Assembly: GCF_030409305.1 (NCBI RefSeq)
Contig: NZ_JAUFPQ010000002.1
Coordinates: forward strand, 1-64,000
Length of the DNA stretch: 64,000 bases
Source of the DNA: Halomonas maura
Lineage (GTDB): Bacteria > Pseudomonadota > Gammaproteobacteria > Pseudomonadales > Halomonadaceae
Reading direction: 5' to 3'
The notes under the pieces were generated by a model, which was given only the letters and a program-made list of their open reading frames with translations, was not told where the DNA came from and did not search any database. Numbering within the stretch: the stretch's first letter is position 1; each line of letters begins with the position of its first letter. A program made the translations under genes and the position numbers. This document shows positions 8,200-17,136 of the stretch, one piece after another.

Positions 8200-8247
8200 G
8201 CACAAGATAGTGTGCTTTTGCTCGGCCATCAAGTGGATAACTTGTGG
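8200..8247 (-). promoter_or_regulatory. nrdA promoter overlapped by two NrdR boxes and a DnaA-like box
   Basis: On the minus strand a -35 TTGATG (8232-8227), a 17-bp spacer and a -10 TATCTT (8209-8204) form a sigma-70 promoter for nrdAB. Two 16-bp palindromic elements overlap it: AGTGGATAACTTGTGG (8232-8247, plus strand) and GCACAAGATAGTGTGC (8200-8215). They are separated by exactly 16 bp, that is three helical turns start to start. This is the standard NrdR arrangement (consensus near ACACwATATATwGTGT), so repression by NrdR-ATP/dATP is expected. The upstream box also contains TTATCCAC, a near match to the DnaA box; E. coli nrdAB is DnaA-responsive. Confidence 0.8.
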
Positions 8248-8431
8248 ATGAGCTGTGTCCTTCCGGGGGGTGATTTCGGCCTCCCCGCCAGCCCGCATGG
8301 TTGGGCCTTTCACTGCAGTGCAACAGGTGGACGGGTGAGCGAAGCGGGGGTTTGTCGGGTATCCTTGAGCAAAAGCCGGTCGAAAGCACCGGCGTCCCTG
8401 ACCATCGGCCCGTCGAGGTAGGCAGAGAAGA

Positions 8432-9145
8432 ATGGACGACAGCGTTGACCCCCACGAGCAGGATCATGTGCTGATCATCGAGGACGATGAGCGGCTGGCC
8501 GACCTGACCCGCGATTATCTGGAGGCCAATGGCTTCCGGGTGACCCTGGAGGCCGACGGTGCCTATGGCGTCGAGCGGATCCTCACCCTGCAGCCGGACC
8601 TGGTGATCCTGGACCTGATGCTGCCCGGCGAGGACGGCCTGTCGATCTGCCGCCGGGTGCGCTCGGACTACCCCGGCCCGATCCTGATGCTGACCGCCCG
8701 CACCGATGACATGGACCAGGTGCTGGGCCTCGAGATGGGGGCCGACGACTATGTGCCCAAGCCGGTTCAGCCGCGGGTGCTGCTGGCGCGCATGCGCGCC
8801 CTGTTGCGCCGCCGCGAGTCGAGTGCCGCCAGCGAGGAACCGCGCCTGGTGTTCGGCGAGCTGGAGATCGACAACTCGACCCGCGAGGCCTTCCTGGCCG
8901 GCGAGCGGATCGACCTGACCAGCGCCGAGTTCGACCTGCTGTGGCTGTTGGCCTGCAACGCCGGCCGGGTGCTGACCCGCGAGGAGATCTTCTCCCAGTT
9001 GCGGGGCATCAAGTACGACGGCCAGGACCGCTCCATCGATGTCCGGGTCTCGCGCATTCGCCCCAAGATCGGTGACGACCCCAACCAGCCGCAGCGGATC
9101 AAGACGGTGCGCAGCAAGGGGTATCTGTTCGTCAAGGACATCTGA
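8432..9145 (+). CDS. rstA: OmpR-family response regulator, RstA-like
   Basis: 237 aa. The receiver domain (about residues 12-125) has the acidic pair IEDDE, the phospho-acceptor Asp in VILDLMLPGEDG, the switch Thr in LTARTD and the conserved Lys in VPKPVQ. A winged-helix DNA-binding domain follows (about 140-235; LTSAEFDLLWLL, DVRVSRIRPKIGDD, IKTVRSKGYLF). The closest family I recognise is RstA. Its stop overlaps the kinase start by one base (TGATG), so both are translated from one message. The signal is unknown; RstAB in enterobacteria lies in the PhoP network, which cannot be assumed here. Confidence 0.85.
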   Translation: MDDSVDPHEQDHVLIIEDDERLADLTRDYLEANGFRVTLEADGAYGVERILTLQPDLVILDLMLPGEDGLSICRRVRSDYPGPILMLTARTDDMDQVLGLEMGADDYVPKPVQPRVLLARMRALLRRRESSAASEEPRLVFGELEIDNSTREAFLAGERIDLTSAEFDLLWLLACNAGRVLTREEIFSQLRGIKYDGQDRSIDVRVSRIRPKIGDDPNQPQRIKTVRSKGYLFVKDI

Positions 9146-10779
9146 TGCTTTCCCGCCTCCTGCCAAGGGCCCTGGCCGACAGCACCTTCCTGCGGGTCTA
9201 TGTCCTCATGGCACTGGCGCTGGTGATGATCTTCGCCCTGGCGCTGCTGGCCATCTCCGTGGTCGACAAGGTGCGTCGCCAGCACTATCAGGAGCAGCTG
9301 GCCGATGCGCCGATGACGCTGTTCACCGCCCAGCTGTCGGCCCTGCCCGCCGAGGCGCGCGGGGCCTGGCTGGTGCGTCTGAGCGAGCGGCTCGAGATCT
9401 CCATGACCCTCCACGACCTGGGCGACTATCCCCTCGGCTACTTCGCGGCGGCGCGCCTCGAGGCCGGGCATACCCTGGCGCACCAGACGCAGGCCGAGGG
9501 CTGGCGGCTGCAACGCAAGCTGCCGGGTGAGCCTCGCCTGCTGCGGGTCGAGCTGGCCAACCTGACCGAGCACCAGCTGGTGGGGCTGGCCGAACTGCTC
9601 GGCGACTGGTTGCTGGCCACCGAGCCCGACCAGCGCCGGGACAAGCTCGCGATGCTGCAGAGCTCGGCGATCATGCTGCAGCTCTCCGACACGCCGCCCG
9701 AAGGCTTCGCGCCCACCCAGCTCGCCGAGCTGGGGGATGCCGAGGTGATGATCCGCCTGCTGCCGCAGCGCTGGGCCATGTCGCTGTATCTGCGCCTGTC
9801 GGACGAGGACGGCGACCGGCAGTGGGTGGAGGTGGGGCCCCTCCATGCCTTCGAGCCGCTGCCTGCCTCGCTGCTGCTGCTGCTGTTGATGATGCTGCTC
9901 GGCGTGCTGGCGGTGATCATCTACCTGATCGTGCGCAGCGTCGAGGCGCGCATGTCACGGCTCGAGCTCGCCGCCACGCGGATCGCCGCGGGGCGACTCG
10001 ACACCCGGGTCAAGGTCGAGGGCAGCGACTTCGTGGGACGCCTGGGCATGGCGCTGAACGGCATGGCGGCCCAGGTGCAGTCGCTGCTGCGCGCCCAGCA
10101 GGACATGATCCGGGCGGTCTCCCACGAACTGCGCACTCCGGTGGCGCGCATCCGCTTCGCGGTGCAGATGGTCGAGGACATGACCGACGACCCGGCGGTG
10201 CGTCGCCAGTTGCAGGGGGTGGATACCGATATCGCCGAGCTGGACGACCTGGTCGACGAGATCCTCACCTATGCGCGCCTGGGCAGCGAGGCGGCCAACG
10301 GGGCCGAGCTGAAGACCACGCCGGTGGAGTGCCGGGTGATGGCGGAGCGGGTGATCGAGGCGTTGCGTCCGCTGCATGGCCAGCTGGCCATCACCCTGAC
10401 CCCGGGGGACGAGGTGGAGGCCGCAGTGGAGCCGCGCTACCTGCAGCGGGCCCTGCAGAACCTGGTGGCCAACGCCTGCCGCCATGCCCAGTCCCGGGTG
10501 ATGATCCGCATCCATGGCGAGCCGCGGCTGGTGCGGATCGACGTGGAGGATGACGGTCCCGGCGTGCCGGCGGCGGCGCGCAGCGAGATCTTCAAGCCCT
10601 TCGCCCGGCTCGACGACAGCCGCGCCCGGCGCTCCGGCGGCTATGGCCTGGGGCTGTCCATCGTGCAGAAGGTCATGGCCTGGCATGGCGGCAGCGTCAT
10701 GGTGGACGCCAGCCCCACGCTTGGCGGCGCCCGCTTCACGCTGCTGCTGCCCCAGCGCGATCCCCCCCCGGAGGCCTGA
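9145..10779 (+). CDS. rstB: Membrane sensor histidine kinase, RstB-like
   Basis: 544 aa. An N-terminal membrane segment (about residues 17-40), a periplasmic sensor region of about 200 residues, and a second very hydrophobic membrane helix (about 237-262, run of Leu then VIIYLIV) are followed by a HAMP linker. Then come the HisKA helix with the phospho-acceptor His in AVSHELRTPVARIRF and the ATPase domain: N box NLVANACRHA, G1 box DDGPGVP, G2 box YGLGLSIV. All catalytic motifs are intact. It is translationally coupled to the regulator at 8432. Its stop is 8 bp from the stop of convergent metR. Confidence 0.85.
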   Translation: MLSRLLPRALADSTFLRVYVLMALALVMIFALALLAISVVDKVRRQHYQEQLADAPMTLFTAQLSALPAEARGAWLVRLSERLEISMTLHDLGDYPLGYFAAARLEAGHTLAHQTQAEGWRLQRKLPGEPRLLRVELANLTEHQLVGLAELLGDWLLATEPDQRRDKLAMLQSSAIMLQLSDTPPEGFAPTQLAELGDAEVMIRLLPQRWAMSLYLRLSDEDGDRQWVEVGPLHAFEPLPASLLLLLLMMLLGVLAVIIYLIVRSVEARMSRLELAATRIAAGRLDTRVKVEGSDFVGRLGMALNGMAAQVQSLLRAQQDMIRAVSHELRTPVARIRFAVQMVEDMTDDPAVRRQLQGVDTDIAELDDLVDEILTYARLGSEAANGAELKTTPVECRVMAERVIEALRPLHGQLAITLTPGDEVEAAVEPRYLQRALQNLVANACRHAQSRVMIRIHGEPRLVRIDVEDDGPGVPAAARSEIFKPFARLDDSRARRSGGYGLGLSIVQKVMAWHGGSVMVDASPTLGGARFTLLLPQRDPPPEA

Positions 10780-10786
10780 GCCCGGG

Positions 10787-11701
10787 TCAGGCCGGCTTGA
10801 TCCCCTCCAGCACCGCGAAGGATGTCTCCCGGGCGGTGCGCAGGAAGTCCTCCATCCAGGGGGCCTCGCGGGTCTCCTCGCGGATCGCCGCGAACAGGGT
10901 GCTCCAGACCCCATGCTCCCCCAGCGGCACGGCCTTGACGTAGTCCCGCTCGAGGTACTCGGTCAGGGCCCAGTTGGGCAGGGCGCAGACGCCGCGTCCG
11001 CTGGCCACCAGCTGCATCATCATGATGGTCAGCTCGGCGGTGCGCACCTCCTTGGGCCTGACCCCGGCCGGGTCGAGGAACTGGGTGAAGACATCCAGCC
11101 GCGCATGCTCCACCGGGTAGGTGATCAGGGTCTCCTCGGCCAGGGCGGCGGGCACCACGTACGATCGGCCGGCCAGGGAATGCTGGCGGGCCACGGCGAG
11201 CAGCCCCTCGTAGCGGAACAGCGCCTCGTAGTGCACGCCGGGCAATGGCTGGGGGTCGGCGGTGATCACCAGGTCGAGCTGTTCCCGGGCCAGGGCGGGC
11301 AGCGGTTCGAAGTGATGGCCGCCGGGGATGTCGATCTCCACTTCCGGCCAGTGATCGCGGAAATGATCCACGGTAGGCATCAGCCACTGGAAGCAGCTGT
11401 GGCACTCGATGGCCATGTGCAGCCGGCCCTGCTCGTTGCCGGCCAGCCGCGCCAGGTCGCGCTCGGCCATGCGCACCTGAGGCAGGATCTGCTCGGCCAG
11501 CGCCAGCAGGCGCAGGCCGGCCCGGGTGAACTCCACCGGACGGGTCTTGCGCAGGAACAGCGGGCTGCCCAGCCGCTCCTCCAGGTCCTTGATCTGGTGG
11601 GAGAGGGCGGACTGGGTCAGGTGCACCCGTTCGGCGGCTTCCACCAGGGAGCCGGCGTCGCGCAGGGCGACCAGGGTGCGGAGGTGACGGAGTTCGAGCA
11701 T
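10787..11701 (-). CDS. metR: LysR-type regulator of methionine synthesis
   Basis: 304 aa. The N-terminal winged helix-turn-helix (LVEAAERVHLTQSALSHQIKDLEERLG, about residues 18-45) is typical LysR, followed by an effector-binding domain with the MetR-like stretch HFEPLPAL and ECHSCFQWLMPTVDHFRD. MetR binds homocysteine as co-effector and activates metE. The gene is divergent from metE with a 103-bp spacer, the usual metR-metE arrangement, which strongly supports the assignment. An 11-bp inverted repeat frames the spacer and may hold the binding sites. Confidence 0.93.
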   Translation of the reverse strand: MLELRHLRTLVALRDAGSLVEAAERVHLTQSALSHQIKDLEERLGSPLFLRKTRPVEFTRAGLRLLALAEQILPQVRMAERDLARLAGNEQGRLHMAIECHSCFQWLMPTVDHFRDHWPEVEIDIPGGHHFEPLPALAREQLDLVITADPQPLPGVHYEALFRYEGLLAVARQHSLAGRSYVVPAALAEETLITYPVEHARLDVFTQFLDPAGVRPKEVRTAELTIMMMQLVASGRGVCALPNWALTEYLERDYVKAVPLGEHGVWSTLFAAIREETREAPWMEDFLRTARETSFAVLEGIKPA

Positions 11702-11710
11702 GATCCTGAG

Positions 11711-11795
11711 CTTTGTTCATGTTGAGGATTAATAAGTTTAGTTTGATTCAGGAATGCTGGCTAGCGAGACTTTGTACCATCATTCATGAACAAAG
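11711..11795. promoter_or_regulatory. metR-metE control region with long inverted repeat
   Basis: CTTTGTTCATG (11711-11721) near the metR start and CATGAACAAAG (11785-11795) near the metE start are perfect reverse complements 63 bp apart. Each contains TGAAC, part of the MetR half site TGAA, and on the metE side TGAA is followed by TTCA eight bases later. The symmetry suggests that MetR occupies both ends and controls both divergent genes. The classical TGAA-N5-TTCA spacing is not present exactly. Confidence 0.5.
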
Positions 11796-11804
11796 AGCTT
11801 CATC

Positions 11805-14111
11805 ATGACATTTTCTCATGTGCTCGGGTATCCGCGCATCGGCGCCGACCGCGAACTGAAGACGGTCACCGAGGCCTACTGGAAGGGCCAGAGCGATCGC
11901 CAGGCCCTGGAGGCCGCGGGACGCGAGCTGCGCCGTCGCCACTGGGCGGACCAGCGCGAGGCCGGCCTGGATCTCGTCACGGTGGGCGACTTCGCCTTCT
12001 ATGACCAGGTGCTCAATGTCTCCACCCTGCTCGGGGCGGTGCCCGACCGTTTCGCCGCCGGGAATGAGCTGGCGCGCGGCGAGGTGGACCTGGACACCGC
12101 CTTCCGCATGGCGCGGGGCCGGGCGCCCAGCGGCGCGCCCGCCGCGGCCTGCGAGATGACCAAGTACTTCGATACCAACTACCACTACCTGGTCCCCGAG
12201 CTGCACCCGGGGCAGCGCTTCCGCCTGGCCAGCTCGCGGCTCTTCGACGAGGTCGAGGAGGCGAAGGCCTGCGGCCACGCGGTCAAGGTGGCGCTGACCG
12301 GCCCGCTGACCTGGCTGTGGCTGGGCAAGGCCCGTGGCGAGGCGGCCGAGACCTTCGACCGCCTGAGCCTGCTCGACGAGGTGCTCGAGGTCTACGGCCA
12401 GGTGCTTGCGCGGCTGGCCGGGCAGGGCGTGAGCTGGGTGCAGCTCGACGAGCCGGCCCTGGTGCAGGACCTGCCGGTGGCCTGGCAGCAGGCCTACGAG
12501 CGGGCCTATCACCGCCTGCAGGCGGCGCCGGTCAAGCTGCTGCTTTCGACCTATTTCGGCGGCCTGGGCGACAATCTGTCGCTGACCGTGGGCCTGCCCG
12601 TGGACGGTCTGCACCTGGACGCGGTGCGCGCGCCCGAGCAGGTCGAGGCCGTGGTCGACCGGCTGCTGCCCCACAAGGTGCTGTCGCTCGGCGTGATCGA
12701 CGGGCGCAACGTCTGGCGGGCCGACCTGGACGCCTTGCGCGAGTGGCTGGCGCCGCTGGCGGCCCGGCTGGGCGAGCGGCTATGGCTGGCGCCGAGCTGC
12801 TCGCTGCTGCACGTGCCGGTGGATCTCGAGGCGGAGACCGAGCTGGACGCCGAGCTCAAGAGCTGGCTGGCCTTCGCCCGCCAGAAGCTCGACGAGACGG
12901 TGTTGCTGGGCCGGGCCCTGGACGCCCGCCTGACGGCCGGCGACGAGGCCCGGCTGGCCGAGACCGGCGAGGCGCTGGCCGCGCGGCGCACCTCGCCGCG
13001 CATCCACCGCCCGGCGGTGGCCGCGCGGCTGGCCGCGGTGAGCGCCGCCGACAGCGAGCGGGCCAGTCCCTATGGCCGGCGGGCCCGGGCCCAGCGGCGT
13101 CATCTCGATCTGCCGCTGTTCCCCACCACCACCATCGGCTCCTTCCCGCAGACCGCGGAGATCCGCGCCGCGCGTCGCGCCCACAAGGCCGGCGAGCTTG
13201 CCCGCGACGACTACGAGGCGCACATGGAAGCCGAGATCGCCGCGGCGGTGGCCCGCCAGGAGGCGTTGGGGCTCGACATGCTGGTGCACGGCGAGGCCGA
13301 GCGCAACGACATGGTCGAGTACTTCGGCGAGCAACTCGACGGCTTCGCCTTCACCCGCTTCGGCTGGGTGCAGAGCTACGGTTCGCGCTGCGTCAAGCCG
13401 CCGATCCTGTTCGGCGACGTGGCGCGCCCGGCGCCGATGACGGTTCGCTGGAGCCGCTACGCCCAGTCGCTTACCGAGCGGCCCATGAAGGGCATGCTTA
13501 CCGGCCCGGTGACCCTCCTGCAGTGGTCCTTCGTGCGCGACGACCAGCCGCGGGCGACCACCTGCCGGCAGATCGCCCTGGCGCTGCGCGACGAGGTGGC
13601 CGACCTGGAGGCCGCGGGGATCAACGCGATCCAGATCGACGAGCCGGCGCTGCGCGAGGGGCTGCCGCTGCGCAGCGCCGAGTGGCAGGGCTATCTGGAC
13701 TGGGCCGTGGACTGCTTCCGGCTCAGCGCCGCGGTGGCCGACGACGCCACCCAGATCCACACCCATATGTGCTATGCGGAGTTCAACGACATCATCGCCG
13801 CCATCGCCGCCCTGGACGCCGATGTCATCACCATCGAGACCTCGCGCTCCGCCATGGAGCTGCTCGACGCCTTCCGCGACTTCGACTACCCCAACGAGAT
13901 CGGCCCGGGCGTCTACGACATCCATTCGCCCAACCTCCCCGAGGTCGACGGAATGGTGGCCCTGATGGACAAGGCCGCCGAGCGCATCGCCGTGGAGCGG
14001 CTGTGGGTCAACCCGGACTGCGGCCTGAAGACCCGCGGCTGGGCCGAGGTGGAACCGGCGCTGGCCAATATGGTCGCGGCCGCCCGGGTACTGCGCCAGC
14101 GTCACGGCTGA
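11805..14111 (+). CDS. metE: Cobalamin-independent methionine synthase
   Basis: 768 aa, full length for the family. It transfers the methyl group from 5-methyltetrahydropteroyl-triglutamate to homocysteine, without B12. The N-terminal barrel begins with [13 protein letters not shown]. The C-terminal catalytic barrel shows [12 protein letters not shown], the zinc ligands in HTHMCY, the Glu in ITIETSRS and the Cys in [12 protein letters not shown]. It is divergent from and presumably activated by metR. A copy of the dispersed hairpin repeat begins 30 bp after the stop. Confidence 0.97.
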   Translation: MTFSHVLGYPRIGADRELKTVTEAYWKGQSDRQALEAAGRELRRRHWADQREAGLDLVTVGDFAFYDQVLNVSTLLGAVPDRFAAGNELARGEVDLDTAFRMARGRAPSGAPAAACEMTKYFDTNYHYLVPELHPGQRFRLASSRLFDEVEEAKACGHAVKVALTGPLTWLWLGKARGEAAETFDRLSLLDEVLEVYGQVLARLAGQGVSWVQLDEPALVQDLPVAWQQAYERAYHRLQAAPVKLLLSTYFGGLGDNLSLTVGLPVDGLHLDAVRAPEQVEAVVDRLLPHKVLSLGVIDGRNVWRADLDALREWLAPLAARLGERLWLAPSCSLLHVPVDLEAETELDAELKSWLAFARQKLDETVLLGRALDARLTAGDEARLAETGEALAARRTSPRIHRPAVAARLAAVSAADSERASPYGRRARAQRRHLDLPLFPTTTIGSFPQTAEIRAARRAHKAGELARDDYEAHMEAEIAAAVARQEALGLDMLVHGEAERNDMVEYFGEQLDGFAFTRFGWVQSYGSRCVKPPILFGDVARPAPMTVRWSRYAQSLTERPMKGMLTGPVTLLQWSFVRDDQPRATTCRQIALALRDEVADLEAAGINAIQIDEPALREGLPLRSAEWQGYLDWAVDCFRLSAAVADDATQIHTHMCYAEFNDIIAAIAALDADVITIETSRSAMELLDAFRDFDYPNEIGPGVYDIHSPNLPEVDGMVALMDKAAERIAVERLWVNPDCGLKTRGWAEVEPALANMVAAARVLRQRHG

Positions 14112-14140
14112 GGTCTGTCCAGGGAACCAGCAGGCATGCC

Positions 14141-14330
14141 GAGGGGCGCCGGGGACAGGTCGAAGAGAGGGTCCTACGCCATGGGTGAGGAGGATTCCTC
14201 CGAACGGGCTGGCCATGGATGGCCAGCACCGGTCCTGCAAGCGGAGCAGGATGCGAGAGCGCCGCAGGGCGTCGGTAGCGCCCAAGGACGGGTTTACAGC
14301 GCCCTCTCGGAGGCCTGTCGACGGAGTAGC
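14141..14330 (+). repeat. Dispersed hairpin repeat, copy A (expanded centre)
   Basis: Begins GAGGGGCGCCGGGGACAGGT and ends with GGCCTGTCGACGG, matching copies B, C and D at both ends. The outer arms GACAGGTC... and ...CCTGTC pair. Its centre is about 80 bp longer than in the other copies and carries extra small palindromes (GAGGATTCCTC, TGGCCATGGATGGCCA). It lies just after metE. Confidence 0.85.
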
Positions 14331-14367
14331 CCCGAGCGGAGAATCGACCATGGCAGTCCTGATGCCT

Positions 14368-14408
14368 AGCCGCCGGGCGGAGCGAAACCGCTCGGCGGCT
14401 GTTATTCT
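14368..14408 (+). terminator. Hairpin with weak U tract
   Basis: AGCCGCCG (14368-14375) pairs with CGGCGGCT (14393-14400), with an inner stem AGCG/CGCT and a bulge on the left arm, then GTTATTCT. It could end metE-side transcription before the lipoprotein gene. The T tract is poor. Confidence 0.4.
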
Positions 14409-14491
14409 GTGGCGGGCCGCATCCGCCCTGTCGGGGATCGCCGACAGGGGCCGGCCGCGCCGAGGAATCTCATCGTACAAGGAGTCATCCC

Positions 14492-15274
14492 ATGCCTCGT
14501 GTCCCGTCTCTGCTGATTGCCCTGCCGATGCTGATGGCGCTGGGGCTGTCCGGCTGCGTCACCTACGTGAACGCGCCGGCGCCCGAGCCCGCTCCCGAGC
14601 CGCCGAAGGCGTCCGACGACGGTGCCGAGGGTGGTGCTGAGGGTGGTGCCGAGGGCGTCGCCACCCCCAAGGCGCCGCTGCTGCCCTCGTCGCTGTTCCC
14701 CGGCGACGCCGACCGACTGGTTGGCTGGCGCTGCACCCCGGCCCAGGACCTGGTCACCGCCGTCGGCGAGGAGGAGATGCGCCTGTGGTCCGCCCATGGC
14801 GCCAACCGCCTCTCACCCGCCGTGGTGGCCAGTGGCCGCCGCTATCAGCGAGGCGAGCTGAGCATCTGGCTGAAGGACGACGAGGCGCTGGTGGAGAGCC
14901 AGCGGGGTCGGCTGGACTGCCAGCGGGACATCGCCCTGGACACCCTGACCCGTGAGGGGCATCCCGGGGTGATGTTTCACGGCCGGGGCAACGAGCCGGG
15001 CTGGCGCGTCGAGCTGGCCAACGACGTGCCGGAACTCGAGCTGTCGCTGGACTACGGCAATCGCGAGCTGACGCTGCCCTATCGGGTGACCACCCTGGAC
15101 AACGGCGCCGGGCGGGTGATCCTGGCCAGCGGCCAGGCGGCGCGCCCCTTCACCCTGCGCATCGAGGCCAAGGCCTGCTTCGACGACATGAGCGGCCAGC
15201 CCTGGCCGGCGCGGGTGACGCTGAACCTGAACGACAAGGTCTATCGGGGCTGTGGCCAGGGGATCGCGCCATGA
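14492..15274 (+). CDS. Lipoprotein with MliC-like and COG3650-like domains
   Basis: 260 aa. A lipoprotein signal peptide ends in the lipobox LSGC (Cys about residue 22). A low-complexity Pro/Glu/Gly linker follows, including three direct GAEGG units encoded by a 12-bp tandem repeat that may vary in number. The middle (about 75-140, WRCTPAQDL ... YQRGELSIWLKDDEALV) resembles the MliC lysozyme-inhibitor fold. The C-terminal part (GRGNEPGWRVEL ... ACFDDMSGQPWPARVTL, CGQGI) resembles the COG3650/YbaY-type lipoprotein domain. It probably sits in the outer membrane facing the periplasm. A lysozyme-inhibitor role is only a suggestion from fold. Confidence 0.75.
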   Translation: MPRVPSLLIALPMLMALGLSGCVTYVNAPAPEPAPEPPKASDDGAEGGAEGGAEGVATPKAPLLPSSLFPGDADRLVGWRCTPAQDLVTAVGEEEMRLWSAHGANRLSPAVVASGRRYQRGELSIWLKDDEALVESQRGRLDCQRDIALDTLTREGHPGVMFHGRGNEPGWRVELANDVPELELSLDYGNRELTLPYRVTTLDNGAGRVILASGQAARPFTLRIEAKACFDDMSGQPWPARVTLNLNDKVYRGCGQGIAP

Positions 15275-15279
15275 TTCGT

Positions 15280-15339
15280 TTTTATCGAAAGATTCGCGCA
15301 GAATTTTCCGCTTATCATCGATAAAAGCGAACATATACT
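15280..15339 (+). promoter_or_regulatory. azoR promoter with 9-bp inverted-repeat operator
   Basis: TTTTATCGA (15280-15288) and TCGATAAAA (15318-15326) form a perfect inverted repeat with a 29-bp spacer. The right arm lies between a -35-like TTATCA (15312-15317) and a -10 TATACT (15334-15339), 16 bp apart. An operator over the promoter of an azoreductase suggests control by a LysR-type or similar regulator of electrophile stress. The regulator is not identifiable here. Confidence 0.5.
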
Positions 15340-15377
15340 GGTGATCATTCCAACGCTAACCAGGTAAGGAGATCGCC

Positions 15378-15980
15378 ATGACCCGCGCCCTCGTTCTGAC
15401 CTCTTCCATCCTCGCCGGCAACTCCCTGAGCCTGGCCGAACACTTCCAGGCCCAGGCCGCCGGGGTGGACGGCCTCGAGGTGACCACCCGTGATCTGGTG
15501 GCCGACGACCTGCCGCACCTGACCCAGCCGGAGCTCGCCAGCTGGCAGGTGCCTGCCGAGCAGCGCTCGGCCGCCCAGCGCGAGCTGGCGGCCCGCTCCG
15601 ACGGCCTGATCGAGGAGTTGCTGGCCCATGATGTCCTGGTGCTGGCGGTACCGCTCTACAACCTGGGGATTCCCTCCCAGATGAAGGCCTGGTTCGACCG
15701 CGTGATGCGCGCCGGGACGACCTTCCGCTACACCGAGAACGGCCCGCAGGGGCTGGTCGAGGGCAAGCGGGCGGTGATCCTCGCGGCCCGGGGCGGCCAG
15801 TATGCCGGCAGCGAATTCGACAGCCAGACCCCGCACCTCAAGCACATGTTCGGCCTGATGGGCATCCGCGAGGTGGACGTGGTGTTCGCCGAGGGGCTCG
15901 CCATGGGCGAGGCCCAGCGCGAGGCCGCGCTCGCGGAGGCCCGCCAGGCCATCGGCGGCCTGGTCGAGCGCCTGGCCTGA
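15378..15980 (+). CDS. azoR: FMN-dependent NADH-azoreductase
   Basis: 200 aa. A flavodoxin-like fold that reduces quinones and azo dyes with NADH. Visible features are the FMN-phosphate loop near SSILAGNSLS (residues 9-18), the PLYNLGIPSQMKAWFDRV stretch (about 91-108) that lines the flavin, and the GTTFRYTENGPQGLVEGK segment. Length matches the AzoR family. GGAG lies about 8 nt upstream of the ATG. It ends before a strong bidirectional hairpin. Confidence 0.92.
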   Translation: MTRALVLTSSILAGNSLSLAEHFQAQAAGVDGLEVTTRDLVADDLPHLTQPELASWQVPAEQRSAAQRELAARSDGLIEELLAHDVLVLAVPLYNLGIPSQMKAWFDRVMRAGTTFRYTENGPQGLVEGKRAVILAARGGQYAGSEFDSQTPHLKHMFGLMGIREVDVVFAEGLAMGEAQREAALAEARQAIGGLVERLA

Positions 15981-15991
15981 CGCGCCGCAAC

Positions 15992-16025
15992 GCCGAGGGG
16001 GTGGCCAGCGTGCCACCCCCTCGGC
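15992..16025. terminator. Bidirectional hairpin terminator
   Basis: A perfect 14-bp stem, GCCGAGGGGGTGGC with GCCACCCCCTCGGC over a 6-nt loop, lies between convergent azoR and the gene at 16044. No strong T run on either side. Confidence 0.7.
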
Positions 16026-16043
16026 GTATGGGGCGCCTGACCC

Positions 16044-17108
16044 TCAGCACTGGCCCGGAACGCTGACGATCCACCGGCGGGGCACGAAGTGGCTGGTGCA
16101 GAGCATCGGCTCCGGGGACAGGATGCGCGCGCCCAGACGGGCCAGGGCGGCCCGGTTGTCGCCCGGCGGGGACGGCAGCTGGACGGTGCGCGCCAGGGGG
16201 TGCCAGCCATCGTCCTGGCGACGGGCGAGGTCGTAGCGGAAGGGATGGAAGCCCGGGAAGCCCAGCCGCAAGTCGGTGGCCACCAGGGTCTCCCGGCCGT
16301 CGTATGTCTCGCTCTCGTAGCGCAGGAAGGGGCCGGCGAACCAGTCGAGGCGCCGGCCGGCCGGGGCGTCCAGTGCCACCCGTTCCAGGTGGGCGCCCCG
16401 GGCATAGCTTTCCAGCAGGGGAGCACGGTCGCCGTCGAGCACCCCGATCAGGGTCTCGTGGTAGCGATCGCCCTCCACCACGGTGGCTCGCCACAGCAGG
16501 GTGTTGAAGGGCGTGGGCTGCACCAGCCGGGGCGCCTCCTCTAGCCCCCGCTCGGCCAGCACCGGCGCGAGGCGCGACTCGACCAGGGTCTTGGCGCCCA
16601 GGGCGAAGACCAGGTAGGCGCAGGACAGCGCCAGCCCCCAGGCCGGCCCCCGGCGGCGGCCGGTGGCCAGGGCCACGGCGATGCCCACCAGCAGCGGCAG
16701 CGAGTAGAGCGGGTCGATGATGAACACCAGTGGCTCGGCGATGGGGCGCGCCCCCAGCGGCCACCACAGCTGGGTGCCATAGGTGGTCAGGGCATCGAGC
16801 AGGGGATGGGTCATCAGGCACAGGCCGAAGAAGGCCCCCCAGCGGCCCGGGCCGATGTCCCGGGCCGGGGCGAGGCGTGCGGCGAGCAGCGTCAGTGCCG
16901 CGGCGAGCCCGGCCAGCACGAACAGCGAATGGCTGAAGCCGCGGTGCCGGGTGACGTTGGCCACGGCGTCGCCGTAGTCGATCATCACGTCGAGATCCGG
17001 CAGGGTGCCCAGTGCCGCCCCGAGCAGCACGGCCTTGCGTCCCAGGCGGCCACCGAGCACGGTACCGCCGATCGCCGCGCCCAGGGCCGCCTGTGTCATC
17101 GAGTCCAT
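16044..17108 (-). CDS. Membrane-bound YdjM/YbcI-type metal-dependent hydrolase
   Basis: 354 aa. The N-terminal half has DSMTQAALGA, then GTLPDLDVMIDYG and TRHRGFSHSLFVL, the His/Asp pattern of the COG1988 (LexA-binding inner-membrane hydrolase-like) family. Four or so membrane helices follow, with THPLLDALTTYGTQLWWP between them. The C-terminal 170 residues are soluble. Substrate is unknown. It is followed 28 bp upstream on the same strand by tag (17137), so the two may form an operon with tag first. Confidence 0.8.
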   Translation of the reverse strand: MDSMTQAALGAAIGGTVLGGRLGRKAVLLGAALGTLPDLDVMIDYGDAVANVTRHRGFSHSLFVLAGLAAALTLLAARLAPARDIGPGRWGAFFGLCLMTHPLLDALTTYGTQLWWPLGARPIAEPLVFIIDPLYSLPLLVGIAVALATGRRRGPAWGLALSCAYLVFALGAKTLVESRLAPVLAERGLEEAPRLVQPTPFNTLLWRATVVEGDRYHETLIGVLDGDRAPLLESYARGAHLERVALDAPAGRRLDWFAGPFLRYESETYDGRETLVATDLRLGFPGFHPFRYDLARRQDDGWHPLARTVQLPSPPGDNRAALARLGARILSPEPMLCTSHFVPRRWIVSVPGQC

Positions 17109-17136
17109 GGAGTCCTCCCGCGCAGCGCCTGGCCGG

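Noticed and set aside
7778..9166. Long minus-strand ORF spanning the nrdA promoter and the response regulator
   Set aside because: Covers the clear NrdR control region and is antisense to rstA; composition is that of a shadow frame.
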